From positions 1 to 32,852 of the forward strand of contig MGQK01000070.1 in NCBI GenBank assembly GCA_001797815.1: a stretch of 32,852 nucleotides of DNA, read 5' to 3'. The notes below the pieces were generated by a model, which was not told the origin of the DNA, ran no database searches, and was given only the letters and a program-made list of their open reading frames with translations. Source of the DNA: Deltaproteobacteria bacterium RBG_13_61_14 (GTDB lineage Bacteria; RBG-13-61-14). A program made the translations under genes and the position numbers. Of the stretch, positions 23,913-30,976 are shown piece by piece (position 1 is the stretch's first letter; the number at the start of each line of letters is the position of its first letter).

Positions 23913-26162
23913 TTAGAATTCAATCTCCACTGCCGCCCGGCCCGAATCCGGGATGAGCACGGTCAGGGAATAAAGCCGGTCATCCTGCTTTTTCGTTTCC
24001 AGCGGCTCGCCGGCCATCGCCGGCCGCGGCGGGCCGGGACTGTAGAGCGAAACCACTACTTCTTCGCCCGGGACGCCTTCCACCTCCAGCTTGAGCTTCC
24101 CTTCCGCGAAGCGCGCCGAGGGAAACCGCTTGCGGCTCATGGTCACGAATTTTGCGGTCTCGCCGATCAGCGCGGCGCCGTTCTCGAGCAGCGGGCAGAG
24201 CACGCAATAAAAGGCGTCATTGAGCGGCAGGCGGCCGAATTTGATCAGAGCCGGCTCCGGGCTGGCCCGGCCGGTGCGGTAATTATAGAGGAGGTATTTG
24301 CCGCTGAGCCCGAGATCAGCGAGCGATACGCTGCGGTCGGAATCGGTCCCGCCCAGGATATTGAAAGCGGCGAGGTAATAAGTGTCGCCGATGGAGTGGC
24401 TGCTGCGGGTAGTTACGATCCAGGGCTTGCGGGTGTCCAGGAACATGAGGTCAATGGGGAAGGCGGGCCGGTCGGGCTTGAGCAGCACGCCGTCTTTGCG
24501 GCAGGTCTTCATCAAGAGCTCGCGGTCCGCGGCGCCGATCCGGTCCGAGGGGCCGACCATGCCCGCCGACAGGATCGAGATCAGCGCTTCCTCGTAGGGC
24601 CAGCGCTCGTTCCGGACCCGGCGCTGGCCGGAGGCGCTCTGGAAGTTGTCCTTGAACGGCCACAGGCCCACCGCGTAGGCGAAGAGGGAGGTCTGGTGGA
24701 AATCGCGCCAGAAAAAGGTTTTGGGCAGCCCGGCCAGGTAATCGCCGGAGGCGCGGACCGTGGTCACGTTGGGGAACTTCACCTGTTCCAGGAAAAAGCC
24801 GGGCGATGCCATGCAAAGCTGCATGGTAAGGCCGTGGCCGGCCGCGGTCTTGACCAGGGTGTCGAACCAGCTCTCGGCGTGGCCGAGCCCGGAGCGCAGC
24901 CAGGGGATCATGTCGAACTGGGTGTCCAGCCAGTCCTGCTCGTAAACCCGGACCCCGTATTTCACCGCGTTGCCCATGATCTCGTCCCAGAATTCCGGGT
25001 CTATGGGGAGCGCGGCGTTGCGGTCGCCCTCGCCGTAAACGCACTCGTAGCGCTGGCAATAAGGCGAGTTCCGGTCATACCAGCGGTTATGGGCGACCAG
25101 CGGCAGATTGAGCTCCTGCTGGAACGCGGGCAGGCCTTGGGGGAACATCTCCGGGATCGGTTCCCAGCGAAGCGCTCCGCCGCGGGCGGCCGAGAGCAGG
25201 CCCTTGCCCTCGGCCTTGGGATACCACCACGAGTCAATCTGGAAATAACCGTAGGGGATGTCTCGTTCGATCCCGTCTTTGCGGACCGCCATCAAGGTCT
25301 GGTGATAGTTCAGCCCCGGCGCGGTCCGGTAATAATACATGGCGCCGTTGTCGGTCCAGTAGCCGAGGTATTGCAGGCCCACGTCGGCATCGGCCGAGGG
25401 CCGTTGGTGTCCGTGCCAGGCCTGGAGGAGCTCGCCCCAGCGGAGCAGGGTTTGGGTGATGCCCTGCCCCTGCACGATCAGCGTCCGGTAAACCGTGCCG
25501 GCCGGGATCCGCTCCACCTCGCCCTCGAAGCCGCAGAGCCACTCGCCCCGCTCCGGCGACTGGATCGCGGCCAGGAAGTGATCGAGCGGCGAGAACACCA
25601 GGGCCTGGAGCTTATCGTTGTAAAGGACCACCGGCCCGCTGGTGGGGATGGGCTTGCGGATCGGCGGGGAAAAGGCGGTCATCTGGAAGGTGAGGACCCG
25701 GCGCAGGGAGGACGGCGGGGTGAGCGCCGGCGCGGCGAAGGCCGGGCGGTTGAATTCGCCGGTGGCGGCGCTGATCTCCTGCTTGACCTCGGTCTGAATT
25801 ACCCAGGCCCGGCCCGCCTCCGCTTCCGGCAACGCGTAGACCCTGGTCTCGGCCGCCGGCTCTCCCGAGGGCAAATTCCAGCGGATCCGGCGCGTCTCCA
25901 TCCGCCCCAGCGGCGTCTCCGTCTCGGAGACCGCGGATTCCATCTGGGCCGAAAGCTCGAGCCTTTCCCGGCCCGGCCGGCCGGCGTCGGCCGGCCACAG
26001 GAACCGGATGCAGATGTCGCTTTCAACACAAGCACCGGGCTTAGGCCCGAGCAGGCTGGAGAGCGAGAGCCCCGAACCGGTGACTGCCCCCCACGGAGCG
26101 CGGGGCGAGCAGACCGCGGCCGCCAGCGCCGCCGCCCATACCGCGAATCGCAGCTTTGACAT
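23913..26162 (-). CDS. Secreted putative glycoside hydrolase (TIM-barrel, GH36/clan-D-like)
   Basis: 749 residues. Signal peptide MSKLRFAVWAAALAAAVCS. An N-terminal beta-rich region (to about 280) is followed by a probable TIM barrel starting near YGYFQIDSWWYP. Two Asp-containing stretches resemble the catalytic pair of GH-D enzymes: VYEQDWLDTQ (nucleophile-like) and VRASGDYLAG (acid/base-like, as in RxSxD). A beta-sandwich C-terminus follows. I cannot place it in a defined CAZy family, so this is a fold-level call. The ATG at 26162 overlaps the upstream TGA by 1 nt (TGATG) and has GGGAGGGG upstream; the ORF-track start at 26273 would lie inside the neighbouring gene. It likely acts with the GH2 enzyme on one exported or environmental glycan. 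Confidence 0.62.
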   Translation of the reverse strand: MSKLRFAVWAAALAAAVCSPRAPWGAVTGSGLSLSSLLGPKPGACVESDICIRFLWPADAGRPGRERLELSAQMESAVSETETPLGRMETRRIRWNLPSGEPAAETRVYALPEAEAGRAWVIQTEVKQEISAATGEFNRPAFAAPALTPPSSLRRVLTFQMTAFSPPIRKPIPTSGPVVLYNDKLQALVFSPLDHFLAAIQSPERGEWLCGFEGEVERIPAGTVYRTLIVQGQGITQTLLRWGELLQAWHGHQRPSADADVGLQYLGYWTDNGAMYYYRTAPGLNYHQTLMAVRKDGIERDIPYGYFQIDSWWYPKAEGKGLLSAARGGALRWEPIPEMFPQGLPAFQQELNLPLVAHNRWYDRNSPYCQRYECVYGEGDRNAALPIDPEFWDEIMGNAVKYGVRVYEQDWLDTQFDMIPWLRSGLGHAESWFDTLVKTAAGHGLTMQLCMASPGFFLEQVKFPNVTTVRASGDYLAGLPKTFFWRDFHQTSLFAYAVGLWPFKDNFQSASGQRRVRNERWPYEEALISILSAGMVGPSDRIGAADRELLMKTCRKDGVLLKPDRPAFPIDLMFLDTRKPWIVTTRSSHSIGDTYYLAAFNILGGTDSDRSVSLADLGLSGKYLLYNYRTGRASPEPALIKFGRLPLNDAFYCVLCPLLENGAALIGETAKFVTMSRKRFPSARFAEGKLKLEVEGVPGEEVVVSLYSPGPPRPAMAGEPLETKKQDDRLYSLTVLIPDSGRAAVEIEF

Positions 26163-26908
26163 CAAACGACCCCTCCCTCTGAATTGGGCTGATAAATTCC
26201 GGAACGATCTTTGCGGACATGCGCCTCCATCAATTCCATCTGGATGCGCTGGATCTCCAAGAGCCGCTGCCATTGATGGTTCAAAAGCTGGTCGAGCTTG
26301 GCGTTGAGCTGGCGGATCTCCAGCTCGGCCTTGAGGTTCACCGCGTAATCGTGCTCCGCCCCCAGCCGGTCCCGGGCCTCCTGCCGGTTCTGGCTCATCA
26401 TGATGACCGGCGCCTGCATGGCCGCCAGGCAGGAGAGCACCAGGTTGAGCAGGATATAGGGGTAGGGGTCGAACGGCCGCATCGCCAGCGCGATCGAATT
26501 AATGATGATCCAGACCAGGATCACCCCGGCAAAGATGCCGATGAAACCCCAACTGCCGCCGAACTCCGCGATCCGGTCCGCGGCCTGCTCGCCCAGGGTC
26601 AGCTTCCGGTCAAACTCGAGGTTGACGTTCTTGGAAATGATCTCGGGTTCTTTCATGCTGCTGACCACTTCTTCTTCCAGGGCCGAAAGCTCGCCCTTCT
26701 CCGTCTCCAGCACGTCCTCCACGTGCTCGATCCGAAAGCGGTTCAGGTCACTGAGGCAGATGTATCCCTCCCCCGACCACTCCGGATGCACCTTGCGGAT
26801 GGTCTCCTGCACCGACGGCCGCACCAGCTCCGCCGGCATCAATTCGGCCGGGTCCTTCTCCTGCCGGCAAATCTGACAGATCATTTTTTCCTGGGATTGC
26901 TCCGCCAT
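26162..26908 (-). CDS. DUF1003 family membrane protein
   Basis: 248 residues. The N-terminal CQIC motif and IC about 40 residues later may form a small metal site. Two membrane helices follow (about 120-140 and 150-170). The hallmark of DUF1003 is the region FDPYPYILLNLVLSCLAAMQ followed by APVIMMSQNRQ. The C-terminal about 70 residues are a helical coiled-coil-like segment (KAELEIRQLNAKLDQLL). Biochemical function is unknown for the family. AAGGAG lies upstream of the ATG. It is first in the operon with two secreted glycosidases and overlaps the second gene by 1 nt. No convincing promoter is visible upstream. Confidence 0.88.
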   Translation of the reverse strand: MAEQSQEKMICQICRQEKDPAELMPAELVRPSVQETIRKVHPEWSGEGYICLSDLNRFRIEHVEDVLETEKGELSALEEEVVSSMKEPEIISKNVNLEFDRKLTLGEQAADRIAEFGGSWGFIGIFAGVILVWIIINSIALAMRPFDPYPYILLNLVLSCLAAMQAPVIMMSQNRQEARDRLGAEHDYAVNLKAELEIRQLNAKLDQLLNHQWQRLLEIQRIQMELMEAHVRKDRSGIYQPNSEGGVV

Positions 26909-26936
26909 GGCTTTCTCCTTTTCCTGGTCGCAATGG

Positions 26937-27069
26937 TATTGACAATGAACCTGAGCATACGGAATGATTGAATGGGCAGGTATCCCGACCTGCCCTCCAA
27001 AATGAAAAATTCGCAGGGCACGATTGGATTCGTGCCCGATGATTTATCGGACCATCACCATTGTCAATA
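26937..27069. repeat. Unit with 11-bp terminal inverted repeats and two hairpins
   Basis: TATTGACAATG (26937-26947) is the exact reverse complement of CATTGTCAATA (27059-27069). Inside are two perfect 8-bp hairpins: GGGCAGGT/ACCTGCCC (26974-26995) and GGGCACGA/TCGTGCCC (27016-27037), each with a 6-nt loop. The layout resembles a miniature mobile element, but I find no target-site duplication. Confidence 0.5.
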
Positions 27070-27079
27070 CACGTCCCCC

Positions 27080-27160
27080 TTATCTTTTCGGCAAGGGCTG
27101 CTCCGAAAACCCCTCGGCCTCTTGCTTCAGCTCGCGCCGCAGGACCTTGGAGGTTGACCG
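27080..27160 (-). pseudogene. Relic of the C-terminus of an AMP-binding (acyl-CoA synthetase-like) enzyme
   Basis: On the minus strand this stretch reads SKVLRRELKQEAEG, then FSEQPLPKR and a TAA stop. (G/S)KVLRREL is the C-terminal core of acyl-CoA synthetases and related adenylating enzymes, which carry the catalytic Lys a few residues upstream. Upstream sequence does not continue the family, so only about 25 codons remain. It is too short for the ORF track and is judged by motif alone. Confidence 0.45.
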
Positions 27161-27200
27161 CCATCCTTAAACCCGAATCGTGCAGTTGGAAAAAAGATTT

Positions 27201-27348
27201 TTAACCACAAAGGCACCAAGACACCAAGAATAAACGGGTTGAGACCACTGAGTAGGGGCGCGAGAGGTTAACTTGGATTGCGAATAAAATTTCAGCCGAG
27301 TTGCCAAGAAATCATTCTGACTTAGAGCCTTTGTGTCTTTGTGGTTAA
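27201..27348. repeat. Inverted-repeat element with iterated CACAAAG/CACCAAG
   Basis: The left arm TTAACCACAAAGGCACCAAG (27201-27220) is the near reverse complement of the right arm CCTTTGTGTCTTTGTGGTTA (27328-27347), about 107 nt apart. It has the same architecture as the elements at 3520 and 21076, with different iterated units. Confidence 0.68.
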
Positions 27349-27469
27349 ATCCTAATTGCATTTTCCGGTTTAAATCCTTCCATTGTCCCTTGCCGACGAT
27401 GCCATGACTTGATCAAGCTATTCCAATTCCTAAGCCGCTGTCAAGGCCAAAGAGACCCTTTACGGCCGG

Positions 27470-27498
27470 TTGCTAAAAGCGGGAGACCAAGCTATGAT
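27470..27498 (+). promoter_or_regulatory. Candidate promoter for the FMN reductase/phosphoesterase pair
   Basis: TTGCTA (27470-27475), 17 nt, TATGAT (27493-27498). It lies about 108 nt before the ATG at 27606. A GGAGGA motif at 27509-27514 in the leader precedes only very short frames. Confidence 0.5.
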
Positions 27499-27605
27499 GC
27501 TTGGCGCCGGAGGAAGATGATTTTTCATGAAAACCGGTGAGAGCCGGGGCGATTGCCCTTCTCACGCGCCGCCTTCAATTCTGATCTCCTTTTCGGGGGT
27601 TTTCC

Positions 27606-28178
27606 ATGGTCAAGATCATCGGACTTTCAGGAAGCTTGAGGAAAAGTTCCTTCAACGCCGGTCTGCTTCGGGCCGCGGCCGAGCTGGCGCCGAAAGCGTG
27701 CGCGGTGGAGATCGCCTCGATTCACGGGATCCCTTTGTATAACGCGGACGTGGAACAAGCCGAAGGGATCCCCTCTCCGGTGGCCGCGCTCAAGGACCGG
27801 ATCGCCGCGGCGGACGGCCTGCTGCTGGTGACGCCGGAATACAACAACTCCATTCCCGGTGTATTCAAAAACGCCGTGGACTGGCTCTCCCGGCCGCCGG
27901 CGGACGTCGCCCGGGTGTTCAAGGACCGGCCGGTGGGCCTGATCGGGGCCTCGCCCGGCCGGATGGGGACCGCCTTTTCCCAAACCGCGTGGCTGCCGGT
28001 GTTCCGGGTCCTGGGCCTGCGGCCGTGGTTGGGCAGGCCGCTTTACATCAGCGACGCGGGAAAGCTTTTTGACCAGGCGTCGAACCTGACCGACGCCGCG
28101 ACGCGGGAGCGCCTGCAGGCTTACCTGGCCGGCTTTTCCGAATTCGTGGCCCAGTGCCAGCCGGTGAAGGAAAAGTAG
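27606..28178 (+). CDS. NAD(P)H-dependent FMN reductase family protein
   Basis: 190 residues; flavodoxin-like fold. The FMN-phosphate loop is GLSGSLRKSSFN at the N-terminus, and the second signature is TPEYNNSIPGVFKNAVDWLS (about 78-97), as in azoreductase/ChrR/SsuE relatives. It reduces FMN or quinone/azo/chromate-type acceptors with NAD(P)H; the physiological acceptor is unknown. The start is chosen because it directly precedes the conserved VKIIGLSGS; only a weak purine run (GGGGG) lies upstream. The phosphoesterase gene begins 9 nt after the stop. Confidence 0.9.
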   Translation: MVKIIGLSGSLRKSSFNAGLLRAAAELAPKACAVEIASIHGIPLYNADVEQAEGIPSPVAALKDRIAAADGLLLVTPEYNNSIPGVFKNAVDWLSRPPADVARVFKDRPVGLIGASPGRMGTAFSQTAWLPVFRVLGLRPWLGRPLYISDAGKLFDQASNLTDAATRERLQAYLAGFSEFVAQCQPVKEK

Positions 28179-28187
28179 ACGAAGTGG

Positions 28188-28721
28188 ATGCGCATTGCCA
28201 TTCTGGCTGATACCCACCTGAGCCTGGACCTGGCCCGGCAGGCGCTGGTTCAGGCGGGGCCGGTGGACGCGGTGGTGCACCTGGGCGATTTTTACGCCGA
28301 CGCCCTCGCGCTCGCCTCCGAGCTAAAGGTCCCGGTCCATGCCGTGCGCGGCAACAACGACTTTGAGGAAGGCCCCTACGAGCTGATCCTGGAAATGGAG
28401 GGCCACCGCCTCTTCCTCACTCACGGCCATTTCTTCGAGGTGCCCCGAACCCTGGAGCGCCTGAAGGAAGCGGTCCTCCTCCGCGACTGCTCGGTCGCGC
28501 TTTTCGGCCATTCCCACGTCGCCTTGATCGAGCGCGGCTCCGGCGTGCTCCTGGTCAACCCCGGCGCGCTCTTCTTTCCCGAGACTCTAAAAACCTTCGC
28601 GCTCCTCGAACTCCAGCCCGGCCAAGTGGAGGCGCGGATTGTCCCGCTGGACGGGGCGGGTGGGAATAAACTCAAGAACAATTTTTCAACCCGGAGCGCA
28701 CAGAGGACGCCAAGCAAGTAA
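28188..28721 (+). CDS. Metallophosphoesterase, YfcE/MJ0936 type
   Basis: 177 residues. The dimetal site is complete: ILADTHLS (Asp, His), VHLGDFYAD, AVRGNNDFE, LTHGHFFEVP and FGHSHVALIERG. Family members hydrolyse phosphodiesters of unknown physiological identity. The last about 18 residues (from NKLKNNFST) look unlike the family and are translated from repeat-like sequence (GAGCGCACAGAGGACGCCAAG), so the original stop may have been lost or shifted. It probably forms a two-gene transcript with the FMN reductase and converges on the xylF-like gene, with only 22 nt between them. Confidence 0.9.
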   Translation: MRIAILADTHLSLDLARQALVQAGPVDAVVHLGDFYADALALASELKVPVHAVRGNNDFEEGPYELILEMEGHRLFLTHGHFFEVPRTLERLKEAVLLRDCSVALFGHSHVALIERGSGVLLVNPGALFFPETLKTFALLELQPGQVEARIVPLDGAGGNKLKNNFSTRSAQRTPSK

Positions 28722-28743
28722 ATTTTGTATAGCGTTCCTGAAT

Positions 28744-29859
28744 TCAGGGTTTGGGTCCGGGCCGTTGCTCGCGGGGGACGTTCTTGTAAACTTCCTCGAG
28801 GGTGTGGAACCCGCTCTGGATAATCTCGCGATCCAGGTTGTCCCTGGTGACCAAAATCGGCTCGAGCAGGATCGAGGGGACATCCTTGTATCCATTGTTC
28901 ACTTTCTTCATGGCGAGTGCATCCAGGGATTCGCCCCGAACCATTTTGATCGCGGCTTCGGCCGCGGCCCGGGCGATCCGGTCAATCGGCTTATACACGG
29001 TCATGGTTTGCGTGCCCTCGGCGATGCGCTGGCAGGCGGCCAGGTCCGCGTCCTGGCCCGAGACCGCCACTTTGCCGGCCAGGCCCTGGCCGGCCAGGGC
29101 CTGGATCACGCCGCTGGCGGTCCCGTCGTTGCTCACCACCACCGCCTGCGCGTCGTTGTTGACCTTGGTCAGCGCGTTCTCCATGTGCTTGAGCGCCTCC
29201 ACCACCTGCCAGTCCTTGGCCCACTGGTCGGCCACGATCTTGATGTCGCCCCGGTCCAGGTAAGGCTTGAGCACGTTGAGCTGCCCCTCGCGCAACATTA
29301 AAGCGTTGTTGTCGGTCGGCGCTCCGCCGATCAGCACGTAATTGCCTTTGGGCACCCGCTCGACCAGGGCCTGGGCCTGGAGCTGGCCCACCCGGAAGTT
29401 GTCGAAGGAGATGTAAAGGTCGAGGTCGCAGTCGCGGATGATACGGTCGTAAGCGATCACCTTGATCCCGGCCCCATGAGCCAGCTCCACGATCTTGGCC
29501 GTGGTCTTGAGGTTGTGGGGGATCACCACCAGGATGTCCACCCCCTGGGTAAGCAGGTTCTCGGCCTGGGCGTTCTGCAGGGTGTCGTTGCCGTTCGCCG
29601 ATTGCACCAGCACCTCGGCGCCCAGCTCCTTCGCCCGCTCCACGAACAGATCCCGGTCCCGCTGCCAGCGCTCTTCCTTGAGCGTGTCCATGGAGAAGCC
29701 GATCCGGATGGCTTTCCGGCCGGCCGGCACGCCCGGAGCGCTGGGCGCGGCCGCGCTCGGGGGTTTCTCGGCCGGCGGCGGGCTCGGACACCCGGCCAGC
29801 CCGGTCAGCCACACCAGGGCCGCAATGGCCGCCCATCGGCGGTTGCTCTTGCTTTTCAT
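28744..29859 (-). CDS. Sugar ABC transporter substrate-binding lipoprotein, D-xylose (XylF)-like
   Basis: 371 residues. A lipoprotein signal with lipobox LAGC (about residues 20-23) is followed by a Pro/Ala-rich tether and a periplasmic-binding fold of the XylF subgroup: IGFSMDTLKEERWQRDRDLF, IPHNLKTTAKIVELAHGAGI, VIAYDRIIRDCDLDLYISFD, VVVSNDGTASGVIQAL and VSGQDADLAACQRI. It would bind xylose or a similar monosaccharide. The start is taken at 29859 rather than 29889 because AAGGAGG lies 8 nt upstream. No xylG/xylH ATPase or permease gene is adjacent, so it is an orphan here. A good minus-strand promoter is present. Confidence 0.87.
   Translation of the reverse strand: MKSKSNRRWAAIAALVWLTGLAGCPSPPPAEKPPSAAAPSAPGVPAGRKAIRIGFSMDTLKEERWQRDRDLFVERAKELGAEVLVQSANGNDTLQNAQAENLLTQGVDILVVIPHNLKTTAKIVELAHGAGIKVIAYDRIIRDCDLDLYISFDNFRVGQLQAQALVERVPKGNYVLIGGAPTDNNALMLREGQLNVLKPYLDRGDIKIVADQWAKDWQVVEALKHMENALTKVNNDAQAVVVSNDGTASGVIQALAGQGLAGKVAVSGQDADLAACQRIAEGTQTMTVYKPIDRIARAAAEAAIKMVRGESLDALAMKKVNNGYKDVPSILLEPILVTRDNLDREIIQSGFHTLEEVYKNVPREQRPGPKP
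29079..29104. repeat. 26-bp perfect palindrome inside the xylF-like gene
   Basis: CCAGGCCCTGGCC is followed directly by its exact reverse complement GGCCAGGGCCTGG. It codes for part of ALAGQGLAGK, so it may simply reflect a Gly-Leu-Ala-rich turn in a GC-rich gene. Confidence 0.6.
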
Positions 29860-29889
29860 CGTCGCTGCCTCCTTGTTCCCAGGATTCAA

Positions 29890-29918
29890 ACTCTATCCAA
29901 CCCCTTTCGGACTGTCAA
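29890..29918 (-). promoter_or_regulatory. Candidate sigma70-type promoter of the xylF-like gene
   Basis: On the minus strand TTGACA (29918-29913) is followed after 17 nt by TAGAGT (29895-29890). The predicted start site is about 25 nt before the ATG at 29859. Confidence 0.55.
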
Positions 29919-29988
29919 GGCTGAAATCGCTTTATTTTCAGAAGGATTTAATCTTTTTCCTGACGTTTCCGAAACTTAGAAAAAGAGG

Positions 29989-30019
29989 TTGACAATTCCG
30001 AGCGCGCTTGTGGTATAAT
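29989..30019 (+). promoter_or_regulatory. Candidate sigma70-type promoter of spoVG
   Basis: Both hexamers are perfect consensus, TTGACA (29989-29994) and TATAAT (30014-30019), but the spacer is 19 nt instead of 17. The leader to the ATG at 30099 is about 75 nt. It diverges from the xylF-like promoter. Confidence 0.55.
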
Positions 30020-30098
30020 GGTCCGCGAGTTGTGCGGTGGCAACCCTTGAGGTCAACCTGAGGTAGTTTTGGAGAAAGTCCAACAAAGGAGTAGTGTC

Positions 30099-30386
30099 AT
30101 GGAAATCACCGAGATCAAGATTTATCCCATCAACCAGGACCAGCTCAAAGCCTACGTGACGATCACCTTGGATAACTGCTTTGTGATCCGCGACCTGAAG
30201 ATTATCCAGGGGGACCGGCGATTGTTCGTGGCGATGCCCAATAAAAAGGACAAGAAGGGCATCTTCCGCGACATTGTGCACCCGATCAACGCGGACACCC
30301 GCAACATGATCGAGCAAGCGGTCCTCACCCGCTACTACGCGATCCTGACCGAAAACCCGGAAGAGCTCCGCGCCGAAGCGCCTTAA
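30099..30386 (+). CDS. spoVG: Septation/regulatory protein SpoVG
   Basis: 95 residues, full family length. SpoVG proteins are small nucleic-acid-binding regulators, named for sporulation in Bacillus but widespread in non-sporulating bacteria. Characteristic segments are MEITEIKIYPI, LKAYVTITLDNCFVIRDLKI and FVAMPNKKDKKGIFRDIVHP. The ORF-track start (TTG at 30069) adds ten non-family residues. The ATG at 30099 begins the conserved N-terminus and has AAAGGAG 7 nt upstream. It appears monocistronic. Confidence 0.94.
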   Translation: MEITEIKIYPINQDQLKAYVTITLDNCFVIRDLKIIQGDRRLFVAMPNKKDKKGIFRDIVHPINADTRNMIEQAVLTRYYAILTENPEELRAEAP

Positions 30387-30387
30387 A

Positions 30388-30573
30388 CCCGCTCGACTGA
30401 GCTCTCGGCCGAAGCCGCGCTTCTTCCCCTATCCCCGGCTTCCCGGCGCTCCGGCCCGGAAGGCAAGGAATTTTATTTGCCCTGGCTTTTGCGGCTGCGG
30501 TGTATTCCCTCCGCTCGGCTGTCTTCGACCCTGAGTCTCAGACCGAGGGGAGCTCTCGGTCGAAGCCACGCTT
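30388..30573. repeat. Pair of GAGCTC-type repeats after spoVG
   Basis: GAGCTCTCGGCCGAAGCCGC (from 30399) and GAGCTCTCGGTCGAAGCCAC (from 30550) are direct copies about 151 nt apart. The second is preceded by CTTCGACCCTGAGTCTCAGACCGAGGGG, related to the palindrome at 2391-2440. The left copy with its flank (30388-30419) is nearly identical to 7568-7600 inside the beta-barrel gene. Confidence 0.6.
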
Positions 30574-30917
30574 TTCAAAATCCTGAGGTTAGCGTCCCAA
30601 CCCGGAACTGGAACAACTTGGCCTATTCAAGAGGGTTGCCGGAGTCAACGCAACCTGCTATATAAGAGAGAGTTCCGAACGGGTAGTGAAACTATAAAAC
30701 ATCTTGCCGGCCGGGTCCATGGGCTATAGGTCCTCCTGCTGCTCGCGGCGGCCTGCAAGCCCTCGCCGGAGCCGGGCCCGGCGCGGCCATTATCCGGCCT
30801 CGGGCGGCTGCCGGCAAGTCAAACACGGACAATGCAGCGAAGGCCAGGTGGTCCTCTGATCGTGCGGCCGGCCCTGATCGGCGGAATCTCGGGATCCCGT
30901 ACTGCTCCGCTTGCGAA
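30574..30917. other. Intergenic region with a possible lipoprotein N-terminal relic
   Basis: No intact gene is seen. At 30718-30800 an ATG (ATGGGCTATAG) is followed, one frame off, by codons for VLLLLAAACKPSPEPGPAR, a convincing lipobox-like signal (LAAAC) with a Pro-rich tether. A TAG lies directly upstream in that frame. This may be a frameshifted start of a lost lipoprotein gene. Weak TATATA/TATAAA motifs occur near 30660-30697. Confidence 0.35.
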
Positions 30918-30947
30918 AAAAGGCCCGAGTTTTAGCTCGGGCCTTTT
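30918..30947. terminator. Bidirectional rho-independent terminator
   Basis: AAAAGGCCCGAG (30918-30929) and CTCGGGCCTTTT (30936-30947) form a perfect 12-bp stem with the 6-nt loop TTTTAG, flanked by A- and T-runs on both sides. It sits 30 nt beyond the stop of the minus-strand beta-helix gene and is its probable terminator. It can also stop plus-strand transcripts from the spoVG side. Confidence 0.88.
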
Positions 30948-30976
30948 CCGTTTCGGAAATTGGCGTTTTTCTTCGC

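Larger units (their letters stand above)
26909..27605. other. Long intergenic region with repeats and a gene relic
   Basis: About 700 bp without an intact gene, between the divergent DUF1003 and FMN-reductase genes. In order it holds a 133-bp unit with short terminal inverted repeats and two hairpins, the relic of an AMP-binding enzyme, a CACAAAG-type inverted repeat, and a promoter. These are listed separately. From about 27350 to 27469 I see nothing. Confidence 0.55.

Noticed and set aside
21418-23916. 832-residue plus-strand ORF opposite the GH2 gene
   Set aside because: It is the antisense shadow of a GC-rich gene: composition dominated by Arg, Gly, Ala, Pro and His, no domain, and the minus strand encodes clear GH2 motifs.
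23874-26159. 761-residue plus-strand ORF opposite the second glycosidase
   Set aside because: Antisense shadow with low-complexity composition. The minus strand has a signal peptide, a ribosome-binding site and gene-like sequence.
27527-27742. 71-residue ORF upstream of and overlapping the FMN reductase
   Set aside because: It runs out of frame into a well-supported gene, has no family features and an Arg-rich tail typical of shadow frames. A 7-codon frame at 27517 in the same leader has poor ribosome-binding-site spacing.
30719-30859. 46-codon Cys/Arg-rich ORF starting ATGGGCTATAGG
   Set aside because: No ribosome-binding site, and composition typical of a shifted frame; the lipobox-like signal in the adjacent frame is the more plausible reading.
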